Assembly (NCBI GenBank): GCA_004124295.1
Contig: SCKI01000002.1
Span: 186,001 to 250,000 of the forward strand
DNA: 64,000 bases
Source: Fidelibacterota bacterium
GTDB lineage: Bacteria > Fidelibacterota > Marinisomatia > SCGC-AAA003-L08 > TS1B11
Direction: 5' to 3'
Positions 33,161 to 42,439 of the stretch are shown here, piece after piece (within the stretch, counting starts at the first letter, position 1; each line of letters begins with the position of its first letter). The notes under the pieces are model-generated. The model was not told the DNA's origin. It ran no database searches and saw nothing but the letters and a program-made list of their open reading frames with translations. The position numbers were made by a program, and so were the translations under genes.

Positions 33161-34432
33161 ATGGCGATGTACGAACTGCAACCCGATTACATCTCGGCCC
33201 TGGACATCGGTACCAGCGCCACAACCGCAGCCATAGCCCAGGTGGATGACGACGGCCATCTGGAGTTGTTGGGAGTCGGTACGGCGCGGTCCACCGGCAT
33301 CCGCAAGGGCATGGTGGTGAACGTGAAGGAGACCATCAGCGCCATCGAAGCGGCGGTGATTGAGGCCGAAACCCAGGCCGATATCAAAATGGACGCGGTC
33401 TACGTCTCCATCTCGGGCGAGCACATCCGCAGCATCAACAATTCGGGCGTGATCTCCATCGGCGGCTCCGATTCCCGGCGTCCCAACCACCGGGAAATCA
33501 CTCCGGACGACGTGGACCGGGTGCTGGACCAGGCCAAGGCCATCACCCTGCCGCCCGACCGCCAGATACTGCACATCCTGCCCCAGGAATTCAAGGTCGA
33601 TCTTCAGGATGGCATCAAGGACCCGGTGGGCCATGTAGGGCTCCGGCTGGAGGCCCGGGTCCACCTGGTGACCATCGTCGGCACCACCGCCCAGAACATT
33701 ATCCGCTGCGTCGAGGCGGCCGGGCTCTACCTGGATGAACTGGTGCTGGCCCCGCTGGCGTCGGCCTACGCGGTGCTGGACCAGACCGAAATGGACCAGG
33801 GCGTGGTGCTCATCGACATGGGCGCCGGCACCACCGACATCGTGGTCTATTACGAAGGGGGTGTTCGGCAGACCTCGGTGCTGCCCCTGGGGGGCGACCG
33901 GGTGACCAGCGACATCGCCCAGGTCCTGCACACCACTTTCGACAATGCCGAGGAGCTGAAGCTGTCCCACGGCTTTGCCAAGTTCCCCGCCACGGCAGGC
34001 GAGGAGGAAATCACCATTGACGGCATAGCCGGCCGGCAGCCGACGCTCACGAACCGGCGCGGGCTGGCGGAGATTATCGAGCCCAGGCTGGAGGAAATCC
34101 TGCTGCTTTGCCGCAACGAAGTACGCAAGAGCGAGGTGGGCGACAAACTGACCTTCGGGGTGGTGCTTACCGGCGGCGGCATCCTGCTGCGGGAGATCGA
34201 GGAAAAGGCCGGCGAAGTGTTTAACGCCGACATCAAACTTGGCTATCCCATCGGGATGAAGGGCCTTGCCGAGCAGGTCGCTTCCCCGGAATTCGCCGTG
34301 GTGACCGGTCTGCTCAGGTATGGCCAGTTGCATGGCGGCGCCCCGGCGGCGGGCCGTAACGGTCACCGTTTCGGCAACCTTTTTCAAAATTTCGGGAATC
34401 AGCTGAAAGGCTTTTTCAAGGAGCTGTTCTAA
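33161..34432 (+). CDS. ftsA: Cell division protein FtsA
   Basis: FtsA is the actin-like protein that tethers FtsZ to the membrane. The 423-aa protein has the phosphate-1 motif 'ALDIGTSATTAAIAQ', the 1C-domain region ending 'VYVSISGEHIRSINNSGVI', phosphate-2 'VLIDMGAGTTDIVVYYEGG', adenosine motif 'VVLTGGGILLREIEE', and a C-terminal amphipathic membrane-targeting helix ('LFQNFGNQLKGFFKELF'). ATG 33161 is the normal start; the AAGGAG signal is 13 bases away, longer than usual. 16 bases separate it from ftsZ. Confidence 0.97.
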   Translation: MAMYELQPDYISALDIGTSATTAAIAQVDDDGHLELLGVGTARSTGIRKGMVVNVKETISAIEAAVIEAETQADIKMDAVYVSISGEHIRSINNSGVISIGGSDSRRPNHREITPDDVDRVLDQAKAITLPPDRQILHILPQEFKVDLQDGIKDPVGHVGLRLEARVHLVTIVGTTAQNIIRCVEAAGLYLDELVLAPLASAYAVLDQTEMDQGVVLIDMGAGTTDIVVYYEGGVRQTSVLPLGGDRVTSDIAQVLHTTFDNAEELKLSHGFAKFPATAGEEEITIDGIAGRQPTLTNRRGLAEIIEPRLEEILLLCRNEVRKSEVGDKLTFGVVLTGGGILLREIEEKAGEVFNADIKLGYPIGMKGLAEQVASPEFAVVTGLLRYGQLHGGAPAAGRNGHRFGNLFQNFGNQLKGFFKELF

Positions 34433-34448
34433 CAGGGGAGGAGAGACT

Positions 34449-35627
34449 ATGTTCTTCGAATTCGACGATTACGATCTGCTGAAGGCCAAGATCAAGGTGG
34501 TGGGCGTGGGGGGCGCCGGAGGAAATGCCCTGAACAGGATGATCGAAGACAGCCTCATGGGGGTCGAGTTTTTGGCCGTTAACACCGACGCCCAGGACCT
34601 GGACAACAACCTCTCGGAGGTGAAAATCCAGATCGGGCAGGCCCTCACCAAGGGGCTGGGGGCCGGCGCGGACACGAACCTTGGCCGCCAGGCCGTGGAG
34701 GAGAACCAGGAGGCGATTGAGCAGGCCCTCCGCGGCGCCGATATGGTTTTCATCACCGCCGGCATGGGCGGAGGCACCGGCACCGGCGCGGCCCCGCACA
34801 TCGCCCGCATTGCCAAACGCCTGGGCTGCCTGACCATCGGCATCGTTACCCGGCCGTTCAATTTTGAAGGGCGCCACCGGGCCCAGCGGGCCGATATCGG
34901 CATCGAGGAACTGCGCCGGCACTGCGATACCACCCTGGTCATCCCCAACGAGACCCTGCTGCGGATCACCGATCCCGGCACCACCTTCACCGAGGCCCTC
35001 ATCCTCGCCGACAGCATCCTGCACCAGGCGACCCGGGGCATCTCGGACCTGATCAATATCCACGGCCTGATCAACCTCGACTTCGCCGATGTGCGCACAG
35101 TCATGCTGGACATGGGGGACGCCATTCTGGGCACCGGCATCGGCCACGGCGAAGAGCGGGCCATCCTGGCCGCCCAGCAGGCCATCTCCTCGCCCCTGCT
35201 GCAGGATACCAACATCAGCGGGGCCCGGGGGCTGCTGGTGAACGTCACCGGAGACAGCACCATGACCCTCCACGAGGTGAACGATGCGGCCTCCATTATC
35301 AATGAGGAGGCCGGCGAGGACGCCAACGTCATCTTCGGCGCCGTCATTGACGACCGCCTTACCGACGAATTCCGGGTGACGGTCATCGCCACCGGCTTCA
35401 ACTCCAACGGCCGGTCCGAGCAGGCCGAAAATGCGCTGGATGCCAAGGCCGAGGCACTGGCCGCCAGCCTGAAAAGCGATCTCCCGGATGCGGAGATACC
35501 GGCCTACCAGCGCGATCACCTGCTGGGCGAGATTGAAAACGACCGGCCCCTGCCCGAGGACCCCAACGGCGCCGTTTACGGCAACGACCTGGACGTCCCG
35601 GCTATCCTGCGGGCCAGGCTTTCCTGA
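34449..35627 (+). CDS. ftsZ: Cell division GTPase FtsZ
   Basis: FtsZ polymerises into the cytokinetic ring. The 392-aa protein has the tubulin signature 'GMGGGTGTGAAP' (about residue 105), 'KVVGVGGAGGNALNRMI', T3/T4 loop regions, 'NIHGLINLDFADVRTVM' and the T7-loop catalytic Asp within it. The C-terminal linker is short (about 55 residues) and ends with the conserved peptide 'DLDVPAILRARLS' that docks FtsA. GGGGAGGAGAG precedes the ATG. A terminator follows, so this is the last gene of the dcw transcript. Confidence 0.99.
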   Translation: MFFEFDDYDLLKAKIKVVGVGGAGGNALNRMIEDSLMGVEFLAVNTDAQDLDNNLSEVKIQIGQALTKGLGAGADTNLGRQAVEENQEAIEQALRGADMVFITAGMGGGTGTGAAPHIARIAKRLGCLTIGIVTRPFNFEGRHRAQRADIGIEELRRHCDTTLVIPNETLLRITDPGTTFTEALILADSILHQATRGISDLINIHGLINLDFADVRTVMLDMGDAILGTGIGHGEERAILAAQQAISSPLLQDTNISGARGLLVNVTGDSTMTLHEVNDAASIINEEAGEDANVIFGAVIDDRLTDEFRVTVIATGFNSNGRSEQAENALDAKAEALAASLKSDLPDAEIPAYQRDHLLGEIENDRPLPEDPNGAVYGNDLDVPAILRARLS

Positions 35628-35668
35628 GCAAGGGTTTCGGACTTCCACGGCTACCGAAGCCCTTAACC

Positions 35669-35708
35669 AAAAGCCCCCTCGTTGCATGAGCGGGGGGGCT
35701 TTAATTTT
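35669..35708. terminator. Bidirectional terminator between ftsZ and rpmB
   Basis: AAAAGCCCCCTCG and CGGGGGGGCTTT (about 35669-35703) form a strong GC stem with a short loop. T-rich sequence follows on the plus strand (TTTAATTTT) and A-rich sequence precedes it, so it can stop both the dcw transcript and the facing rpmB transcript. Confidence 0.85.
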
Positions 35709-35750
35709 CCGGAAATCAACAGGCCGGAGAGCGTCGGGGGAAGCCGGAGT

Positions 35751-35987
35751 CTAGAACTTCTCTCCCCGGGCTTTCATCTCCCGCAGGACTGCCGGCAGAC
35801 CCTTCTTGTCGATGATCCGCAGCCCCTTGGCCGATACCTTGAGTGAGACCCAGCGGTGCTCATCGGGGTGCCAGAACCGCTTCTTGAAAAGGTTGAGATT
35901 GAACCGCCGGCGGCTCTTGTTGTGGGCATGGCTGACCTTGTTCCCGAAGGATGGCTTGCGGCCGGTAACCTGGCAATATTGACTCAT
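35751..35987 (-). CDS. rpmB: 50S ribosomal protein L28
   Basis: The 78-aa product is a standard-length L28: '[20 protein letters not shown]' then '[19 protein letters not shown]' and '[22 protein letters not shown]'. Only one Cys is present near the N-terminus, so this is the zinc-free (C-) form. ATG 35987 gives the family start; a longer in-frame reading adds 18 unrelated residues. It stands alone without rpmG, convergent with ftsZ. Confidence 0.97.
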   Translation of the reverse strand: MSQYCQVTGRKPSFGNKVSHAHNKSRRRFNLNLFKKRFWHPDEHRWVSLKVSAKGLRIIDKKGLPAVLREMKARGEKF

Positions 35988-36076
35988 GATGCTTCTGCTG
36001 ATCCTGTTTTCCGCGTCCCAAAAAGGCCCTGAATATAGCACCTGGGCAAAGGGCTGGCAACGGTCCAGCGGCAGCC

Positions 36077-37261
36077 TCAGGAGGAGGTGGGCGACGGCCG
36101 CCCGGCCGGCAGCGTTATGCGGATGATCGTCTCCCCCGGCCGGGATGCGACCAGTCTCAGTTTGCCCCTGTGGATCTCCTCCACGATGCGCTGCGTGAGG
36201 CTGAGTCCCAGGCCCCAGCCCCCGCTTTTGGTGGAATAGCCGGGCCGGAAAATGTTGCGGTGATCCTTGGCCGGTATGCCGGCGCCATTATCCCGGACCT
36301 CCATGAAGCCGCCCTCCGCCGTCGCTCCGATGGTGATGCCGATGCGCCCTTCCCGGCCCCGGCAGGCGTCCAGCGCGTTCTTGATCAGGTTCTCCAGCGC
36401 CCACTGCAGCAGGGTCTCGGCGCCCGCCACCGTTACCGGCTCCCCATCCACTGACAGCAGCACATCGCTACGCTCGCCCAGCCGCTGGCGGAAATAGGCC
36501 ATGGACGACTCGGCCAGCCGGATGAGGTCAAGATTGTCGAAGCGGGGCACCGTCCCCACCTTGTGGAAACGGTCGGCGATCTGCTCCAGACGCCGCACAT
36601 CGGCCTCGAGCTCATCCAGGATATCGCTGCTGCCCGGCTGCCGGCTGCGGAGATGTTCCACCCACCCCATCAGCGATGAGATCGGGGTGCCGAGCTGATG
36701 GGCCGTCTCCCGGGCCATGCCGGTCCAAATGGAGCGTTTCTCGCTGTTGCGGATCAGGGTGAAACCGGCAAAGCCCACCAGGATAAACAGGCCCGCCACC
36801 AGAATCTCCAGGTAAGGGAGCCAGCGCAACCGGGTGACGACGCTGCTGGTGCCGTAATGGATGCGTGAAATCTCAATCCCTTCAAAGGTGACCAGCACCG
36901 GCTGGTGTTCCTTGTCCATTCTGGCCACCAGCCGGTTCAGGATGGCCGCAGTTTGCTGCTCATCGAGGGTCGTATCGACGGCGATGTTGCGCCAGCTCAC
37001 GGCCTGGCCGTCTGGGTCGGTCACCACAATCGGGAACTGGATCTGCCGGATCACCTCATCGAACAGGAAATTGATGTTTTCGTTGCCGGACTCCGAGGCC
37101 ACCCTGCCGATCAGGTGGGCATAGATATCGAGCAGCCGCCGTTCGCTGGCCTGGAGCTCCTTCACCAAGCCCTGGCTGTACCACAACAGGGCGGCCGCGA
37201 TGGCGATGCCCAGGCCGAACAGGCCGGCCTTCAGGTTGCCGGTATAGCGGTAGCTGGTCAT
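36077..37261 (-). CDS. Membrane sensor histidine kinase, orphan
   Basis: A 394-aa two-transmembrane sensor kinase. TM1 is about 12-28, an extracytoplasmic sensory segment of about 115 residues resembles a PAS-like fold ('[20 protein letters not shown]'), and TM2 is about 150-170. The HisKA-type dimerisation region holds phospho-acceptor His188 in '[19 protein letters not shown]', followed by the HATPase domain with N box '[11 protein letters not shown]', G1 'DNGAGIP' and G2 '[16 protein letters not shown]'. No response regulator is adjacent. Start 37261 overlaps the YfhO stop by four bases, so it is the third gene of the Wzx-YfhO-kinase operon and may sense envelope or polysaccharide state (inference). 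Confidence 0.93.
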   Translation of the reverse strand: MTSYRYTGNLKAGLFGLGIAIAAALLWYSQGLVKELQASERRLLDIYAHLIGRVASESGNENINFLFDEVIRQIQFPIVVTDPDGQAVSWRNIAVDTTLDEQQTAAILNRLVARMDKEHQPVLVTFEGIEISRIHYGTSSVVTRLRWLPYLEILVAGLFILVGFAGFTLIRNSEKRSIWTGMARETAHQLGTPISSLMGWVEHLRSRQPGSSDILDELEADVRRLEQIADRFHKVGTVPRFDNLDLIRLAESSMAYFRQRLGERSDVLLSVDGEPVTVAGAETLLQWALENLIKNALDACRGREGRIGITIGATAEGGFMEVRDNGAGIPAKDHRNIFRPGYSTKSGGWGLGLSLTQRIVEEIHRGKLRLVASRPGETIIRITLPAGRPSPTSS

Positions 37262-39636
37262 TTCCGCCGGCGGATCCACGGCAGGATGGCCGGCCCAAAA
37301 CTGGCCAGGACCGCCACCAGGGCCAGCCGGCCCAGCAGCATTCCCAGCCGCACATCAGCCGGTTCGAAATCGAGGCTCAGCTCATGCTCCCCGGCCGGCA
37401 GGACCACGCCTCGCAGCACCGTATTCACGACCACGATGGGCGCCGTTTCACCATCGATGCGGGCCACCCAGCCCTGCGGATAGTAGGTCTCGCTGATGGC
37501 CAGCAGACCGGCCCGCTCTACCCGGACCTGCAGCCGGATATGGCTGGGGTCCCACTCCCCTTGCAGCACGGTCCCGGCTCCGGCCTGGGGAACCGCCTCA
37601 TCCGGGCCGCTCTCGACGTAGACTTCGGCAGCCGGGTGGTAGCCCTGCTGCAGCAGCGCCTGCAGAATGTCCTCCGCCCTGGCGGCCGAGACCTTACCCG
37701 GAAACCAGGCCCGGGGCAGGGCAGCGCCGAATTCGTAAACCACCGCCGCCACATAGCGGTCGCGGACCAGCAGATTGCCCACGAAGGCCTCCCTGAAGCG
37801 GGGGTCGTCAAAGCGTTCCAGGCTCAGCAGGTAGCGGACGTTCAACATCTGCAGGATGCCGGCGCTGCGGAATCCGGTGGCCTTTATGAGGCGGTCGTAG
37901 CGGGCCATTTTGGCGGGATGATAGCCGGTCAGGGAACTCAGGCCGAAGGCGGCCAGACGGTTGTCATTCTGCAGGGACCCCAACGGCAGCACCCGGAACG
38001 GCCGGGGCCGGCTGGAGAGAAATTCGGTCACCGGGTCCGGGGCCAGATAGCGCTTCAGTATAGCTCTGGGCTGCTGCACCGATTGGCGCAGACTGCGGCC
38101 GTCCGGGTTGATGATCTGCCGGTCGATGCGGGCCATATCCACCACACTGACCGCCAGCAGCCCGGCCAACATCCACTGCCGTGAGAGCAGCTCCTGCCGC
38201 CATAAGGCCAGCAGCAGCAGTGCTGTACCGCCCACGCCCAGCAGCCAGAGGGCATCGTTGCGGATCATGCCGACCCGCAGGCCGTCAATCTGGCTGACGA
38301 TGGCAGGGGGCATCCCCGGCCGCACCGGGAAGGTGCCCGAAAGCAGGCCGGCGGCGATATAGAACAGCAGCGCCAATCCGGCGGTAACACCCCCGGCGAT
38401 GAGCAGCGGGCGGCGCCACTGATCCTTTTTCAGGCTGGCGAGGGCCGCCAGCAGATTGTCCAGGCCCAGCCCGGCCAGGACCACCACACTGAACTGGGTC
38501 AGGACCAGCAGCATCGACGGCACCCTGAACTTGTTAAAATAGGGCAGCAGGTCGTAGAAAATCCGGTAGAGGAAAAAATGGTTTCCCAGGCTGAGCAGAT
38601 AGGCCAGTCCGCCGCCCGCCGCCAGGGTCCAGCTCCACCAGGTGCGGCAGCGCCAGACGGCCCACAGCGCCAGGGCCAGCAGCAGCAGGCCCATGTAGTT
38701 GGGGTAGTCGGTGAACGGCATGTTGCCCCAGTAGGTAGGTCCGCCGAAGCCGTAAAAGGAGGGCAGCAGCCAGGTGCTGGTTTCGCCGAAACTGAAGGAC
38801 CACTGGGTGGCGTATTCGAAACCGGTCCCGCCGCCGGCCTGCCCCCCCCGGATGCTGAAGGGGGTGTAACTCATGGCCGGCAGGAACAGCGGCGTGGCCA
38901 TGGCGAAGCCCACCAGCAGCGCTGTGGCCGCCAGCAGGGCGAAGCGGGCCTGCTCGCCTGCGGACCGTGCGCTGTCCCGGCGGCCCCGGAGCAGGAGGGC
39001 CAGGAAAGTGAGGCCGGTCAGCAGCAGGATGTAATAGGATATCTGGGCATGGCCCCGCTGCAGCTGCAGCCCGCTGAGCAGGGCCAGCAGGCCGGCGGCG
39101 GGCAGGCCGGGCCGGTCGTACAGGTTGACCAGCGCCCAGATGGCCCAAGGCAGGTAAGCCAGGGTCATCAGCTGGCCGCCGTGGCCGTGGACCAGCATGG
39201 CATGCGTGTATGGCATCAGCAGAAAACCGAGGCCGCCCAGGGTGGCTGCGGCGTTGGAGCCGCCAAGCTTGCGGATCAGCAGCCAGGTGCCGAGGCCCCC
39301 GAATATCAGGTGCAGGACTAAGAACCAAACCCCAGGCAGCCCCGCTGACCGCACGGGAGCAAAAAGCCGCTCAGGTAGATACAGATGGGAAACATAACTG
39401 AATGAATGCAGCGTCGGCATCCCGGCGAAAAGCCCCGGCTGCCAGAGCGGCAGTTCGCCCGTCTCCTGCTGCAGCTGCGCCAAGCCGACGCCCACGGCGT
39501 TGGGGGCCAAGGTGTCGGGACCGGCGAAGACCGTGCGTCCGGTGAGGGGCCCCGTATAGAGAAACAGGCTGATGGCAAACATGCTGCCCAGGGCCACCAG
39601 CCAGGGGTACTTCCGGTACCAGGGGGTGTCATTCAC
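37258..39636 (-). CDS. YfhO-family polytopic membrane protein
   Basis: A 792-aa integral membrane protein with about 12 or more hydrophobic helices and a large C-terminal soluble domain, matching the bacterial membrane protein YfhO family (GT-C-like architecture, linked to glycosylation of teichoic acids in Bacillus). N-terminal features include 'TGRTVFAGPDTLAPNAVG', 'LPLWQPGLFAGMPTLHS' and 'MPYTHAMLVHGHGGQLMTLA'. The C-terminal domain has 'YYPQGWVARIDGETAPIVVV' and 'PAGEHELSLDFEPADVRLG', typical of the family. GTG start overlaps the flippase stop. A role in sugar transfer on the outer face of the inner membrane is inferred. Confidence 0.88.
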   Translation of the reverse strand: MNDTPWYRKYPWLVALGSMFAISLFLYTGPLTGRTVFAGPDTLAPNAVGVGLAQLQQETGELPLWQPGLFAGMPTLHSFSYVSHLYLPERLFAPVRSAGLPGVWFLVLHLIFGGLGTWLLIRKLGGSNAAATLGGLGFLLMPYTHAMLVHGHGGQLMTLAYLPWAIWALVNLYDRPGLPAAGLLALLSGLQLQRGHAQISYYILLLTGLTFLALLLRGRRDSARSAGEQARFALLAATALLVGFAMATPLFLPAMSYTPFSIRGGQAGGGTGFEYATQWSFSFGETSTWLLPSFYGFGGPTYWGNMPFTDYPNYMGLLLLALALWAVWRCRTWWSWTLAAGGGLAYLLSLGNHFFLYRIFYDLLPYFNKFRVPSMLLVLTQFSVVVLAGLGLDNLLAALASLKKDQWRRPLLIAGGVTAGLALLFYIAAGLLSGTFPVRPGMPPAIVSQIDGLRVGMIRNDALWLLGVGGTALLLLALWRQELLSRQWMLAGLLAVSVVDMARIDRQIINPDGRSLRQSVQQPRAILKRYLAPDPVTEFLSSRPRPFRVLPLGSLQNDNRLAAFGLSSLTGYHPAKMARYDRLIKATGFRSAGILQMLNVRYLLSLERFDDPRFREAFVGNLLVRDRYVAAVVYEFGAALPRAWFPGKVSAARAEDILQALLQQGYHPAAEVYVESGPDEAVPQAGAGTVLQGEWDPSHIRLQVRVERAGLLAISETYYPQGWVARIDGETAPIVVVNTVLRGVVLPAGEHELSLDFEPADVRLGMLLGRLALVAVLASFGPAILPWIRRRK

Positions 39637-41141
39637 TTGGCAGCCAGCCTCATTTTTCTCGCCACAGCCTGCAGTACGGTGCGGTCGTCCTCATCCAGCC
39701 CCAGCAGCAGTATGCCACTGGTATAGATGGTCAGGTAGAGCCCGGCCCCGGACAGCAGGATGAGCCCCGGGTGCCAGTCCAATATAACCCTGTTGAGCGC
39801 CAGGCAGGCAGCCCAGGCAGCCAGGGCAGCCACAAACGGCTTGCCCATCCGCCAGGAAAAGGGGTGCAACCGGTAGAGCGACCAGACTTCCAGCAACCGC
39901 AGCACGGTGAGCAGCCCGGCGGCGGTGGCAGTGGCTATGGCGGCCCCCATGACACCGTAGCGGGGAATCAATGCCAGATTGATCGCGATGTTGGTCCCCA
40001 GGGCCGCGATGGCGTTCATCAATGCGTAGCGCGGATGGCCGGTCATGGTCAGCACCAGCGCTGCGCCGGCGGTGAGGGTCAGGACCACCTGGCCCAGGGC
40101 GATGACCTTCAAAGGTACCGTCATCGGCAGAAAATCGACGCCGAACATGAGCATCACCTGGGCGCTGTACAGCGTCAAAAACAGAAACGCCGGCCAGAGG
40201 AAAATGAAGCTCCAGCGGGTGGTCAGCTTCAGCAGGCGGCTAATCTGTTCGCTGCGGTCCCCGGCATGGTGGGCGGAGATCATCGGCGCCAGGATCGAGC
40301 CGAAGGAATAGGCCAGGATTGAAAATATGCCGGCGGTGCGCAGGGCGGGGTGGTACAGGCCGGCGGTGGCGGAATCCTTCAGCGCCCCCAGCATGATCAG
40401 GTCGCTCCAGTTCAGCGCCGTGACGACCACACTGGCCCCTAACAGAGGCAGCGAAAAGCGCATCAATCCCGGCTCCGCAGCCGCCTCAGGTTTCCGGTGC
40501 AGGGGAAATATGCGCAACAGCAGGTAGAGGGCCGCCACGCTGGAAACGACCTGGGACAGCACGAAGGAGCCGCCGATGGATAGCAGCGGCCCGGACCACC
40601 CCACCAGCAACAGCAGACCGATGGGCAGTACCGCCGTCGGCAGAATCTGGAGCGCCAGGGCCCGGTGTTTCAGCACTTTGAGGCCCTGACTGGCGCCGGC
40701 GGCTATGCGAGCCACCGTACTGAGCGGAATGGTCACGGCAAATATGGCAATCAGCACCCGCAGCTGCCCGGAGGTATCGTGGAACCAGCGCAGCGCCATG
40801 GTTTCGGCCAACAGGATCAGCAGTACCATCACCAACAGGCTGGCCCCCAGGCCCAGGCCGATGGCCCTGCGCACCGTGGCGATGGCTGCGGCGCTCCGCT
40901 TCCCGGCAGTCAGTTTCGACACATAACGAACCACCCCGATATCGAGCCCCAGCCCTCCCAGCCGGCCGGTAATCTGGGTAACGGCATTGCTGAGGGCATA
41001 ATAGCCCAGCATCTCGACGCCGAGGAGACGAGCCACAAGGATGTTGAACAGGTAGCGCAACAGGCCACCGGTAGCGCCGCCGCCGGCACTGATCGTGGCT
41101 TCCCTCGCTACCTTCAGCTCATCGGGAAGGGGACTGCCCAT
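39633..41141 (-). CDS. Polysaccharide flippase (Wzx/MOP superfamily)
   Basis: A 502-aa protein with about 14 transmembrane helices of the oligosaccharide/polysaccharide exporter family. It begins 'AREATISAGGGATGGLLRYL' then 'FNILVARLLGVEMLGYYALS', typical of Wzx-like flippases, and repeats the MOP fold in its second half ('ALGTNIAINLALIPRYGVMG'). It would flip undecaprenyl-linked repeat units to the periplasm. The first gene of the minus-strand Wzx-YfhO-kinase operon; nearby glycosyltransferases support the role. No wzy polymerase was recognised. Confidence 0.9.
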   Translation of the reverse strand: MGSPLPDELKVAREATISAGGGATGGLLRYLFNILVARLLGVEMLGYYALSNAVTQITGRLGGLGLDIGVVRYVSKLTAGKRSAAAIATVRRAIGLGLGASLLVMVLLILLAETMALRWFHDTSGQLRVLIAIFAVTIPLSTVARIAAGASQGLKVLKHRALALQILPTAVLPIGLLLLVGWSGPLLSIGGSFVLSQVVSSVAALYLLLRIFPLHRKPEAAAEPGLMRFSLPLLGASVVVTALNWSDLIMLGALKDSATAGLYHPALRTAGIFSILAYSFGSILAPMISAHHAGDRSEQISRLLKLTTRWSFIFLWPAFLFLTLYSAQVMLMFGVDFLPMTVPLKVIALGQVVLTLTAGAALVLTMTGHPRYALMNAIAALGTNIAINLALIPRYGVMGAAIATATAAGLLTVLRLLEVWSLYRLHPFSWRMGKPFVAALAAWAACLALNRVILDWHPGLILLSGAGLYLTIYTSGILLLGLDEDDRTVLQAVARKMRLAAK

Positions 41142-41325
41142 TGCGGGAAGTTAGTTTAGCGATAAACTGTGTGGTAACGATGTTCCGTCCCGGTAAATTG
41201 TACAGGCAGGACCGGGCGGGTTGGACCGGCTGGGAAGGCATAAGCGAATTGAGCGCCCGGCAGAAGCAAACCAGGCGCCACATGGAGACCCGAAATTATT
41301 CTGCCCCTGCACCCCAAATTATAGC

Positions 41326-42264
41326 ATGCCTGCACCATTAAATAATATTAAAGTTCTATTCATTACAGGCGCCGCCCGTAGCGGTTCCACCATTCTGGAC
41401 CGCATCCTTGGACAGGTTGACGGCTTTTTTTCGCTGGGAGAGGTGCGCAATATCCCCGAGCATATTCTATTGCTGAACTGGAAGTGCGGCTGCGGCCTGA
41501 ACCTCCGGGAGTGCGAAATATGGAGCGCCGTATTCACCCAGGCCTTTGGAGGCTTCGACCATCTGGATGCAGGACGATATATTCATCTGCGGGAGTACTA
41601 TACAAGGCCCCGGCGTATGCTCTATATGGCTCTTGGCACTGACCGCAGGCTCATCCAGCAAGGAGCGCAGGAGTATAGCCAGATGCTGGATGCGCTCTAT
41701 TCGGCCCTGCACACTGTCACTGGCGCCAAGGTGCTGATCGATTCATCCAAATTTCCCGCCCATGCCCATCTCTATTCAGTGCTTGGAAAACACCGCAGCT
41801 ATGCCCTCCATCTCATTCGCGATGCCCGGGCGGTAACCCACTCCTGGCGGCGCAAACGGACCCTCATCGACAGTCCTGACCAGCGCCAAATGAAAATATT
41901 TAGCCCTCTGAAATCAATGCAGTACTGGACCCTGTATAACATTGGCGCCGAGATTCTGCCCAGGCGCTCCAAGCAGCCATACATGTCCCTGAGATATGAA
42001 GACCTGATCCTGAGCCCGCGGGAGCATTTGAACAGGATTTTGGGGTTTGTCGGCGTGGAGCAGGCAGGCTTGCCCCTGGTTGATGAAACCACCGTCTACC
42101 TCGGGGAGGACCATACTATGGGCGGCAACCCCAATCGCATGCAGTCGGGCAAGATTGAGCTGCGGGAAGACCTGGAATGGAAGTCTGCAGCCACGTTTTC
42201 CACACGCTTCTGGTCTCTCCTGCTGGGGTGGCCACAGCTTTTACGCTACGGCTATAAAATTTGA
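41326..42264 (+). CDS. Sulfotransferase family protein
   Basis: A 312-aa cytosolic sulfotransferase fold. The 5'-phosphosulfate-binding loop is 'LFITGAARSGSTILDRILGQ' and the 3'-phosphate-binding segment is 'LHLIRDARAVTHSWRRK'. It would move sulfate from PAPS to a sugar or lipid acceptor, fitting its place among polysaccharide genes. ATG 41326 starts nine residues before the loop; an upstream in-frame start at 41221 would add an unconserved stretch. It reads opposite to the flanking genes, and codon use is less GC-rich, hinting at recent gain. The C-terminal 'ATFSTRFWSLLLGWPQLLRYGY' resembles sulfotransferases of exopolysaccharide loci. Confidence 0.85.
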   Translation: MPAPLNNIKVLFITGAARSGSTILDRILGQVDGFFSLGEVRNIPEHILLLNWKCGCGLNLRECEIWSAVFTQAFGGFDHLDAGRYIHLREYYTRPRRMLYMALGTDRRLIQQGAQEYSQMLDALYSALHTVTGAKVLIDSSKFPAHAHLYSVLGKHRSYALHLIRDARAVTHSWRRKRTLIDSPDQRQMKIFSPLKSMQYWTLYNIGAEILPRRSKQPYMSLRYEDLILSPREHLNRILGFVGVEQAGLPLVDETTVYLGEDHTMGGNPNRMQSGKIELREDLEWKSAATFSTRFWSLLLGWPQLLRYGYKI

Positions 42265-42439
42265 CCCCGGGCAACAGCCCCCGGCCACTGGCCATCCTAC
42301 ACATTGTGCCTGTTGGCATGCCGGACAGAACGAGCCATTGATCTGAAGGGTCGCGGAGCAGCCTGAATTCCCGTCATCGCTGACCGGGATATATCGCCGC
42401 CAATGGGCGATAACGCCAAATTATTTGCCGGGATTTAGC

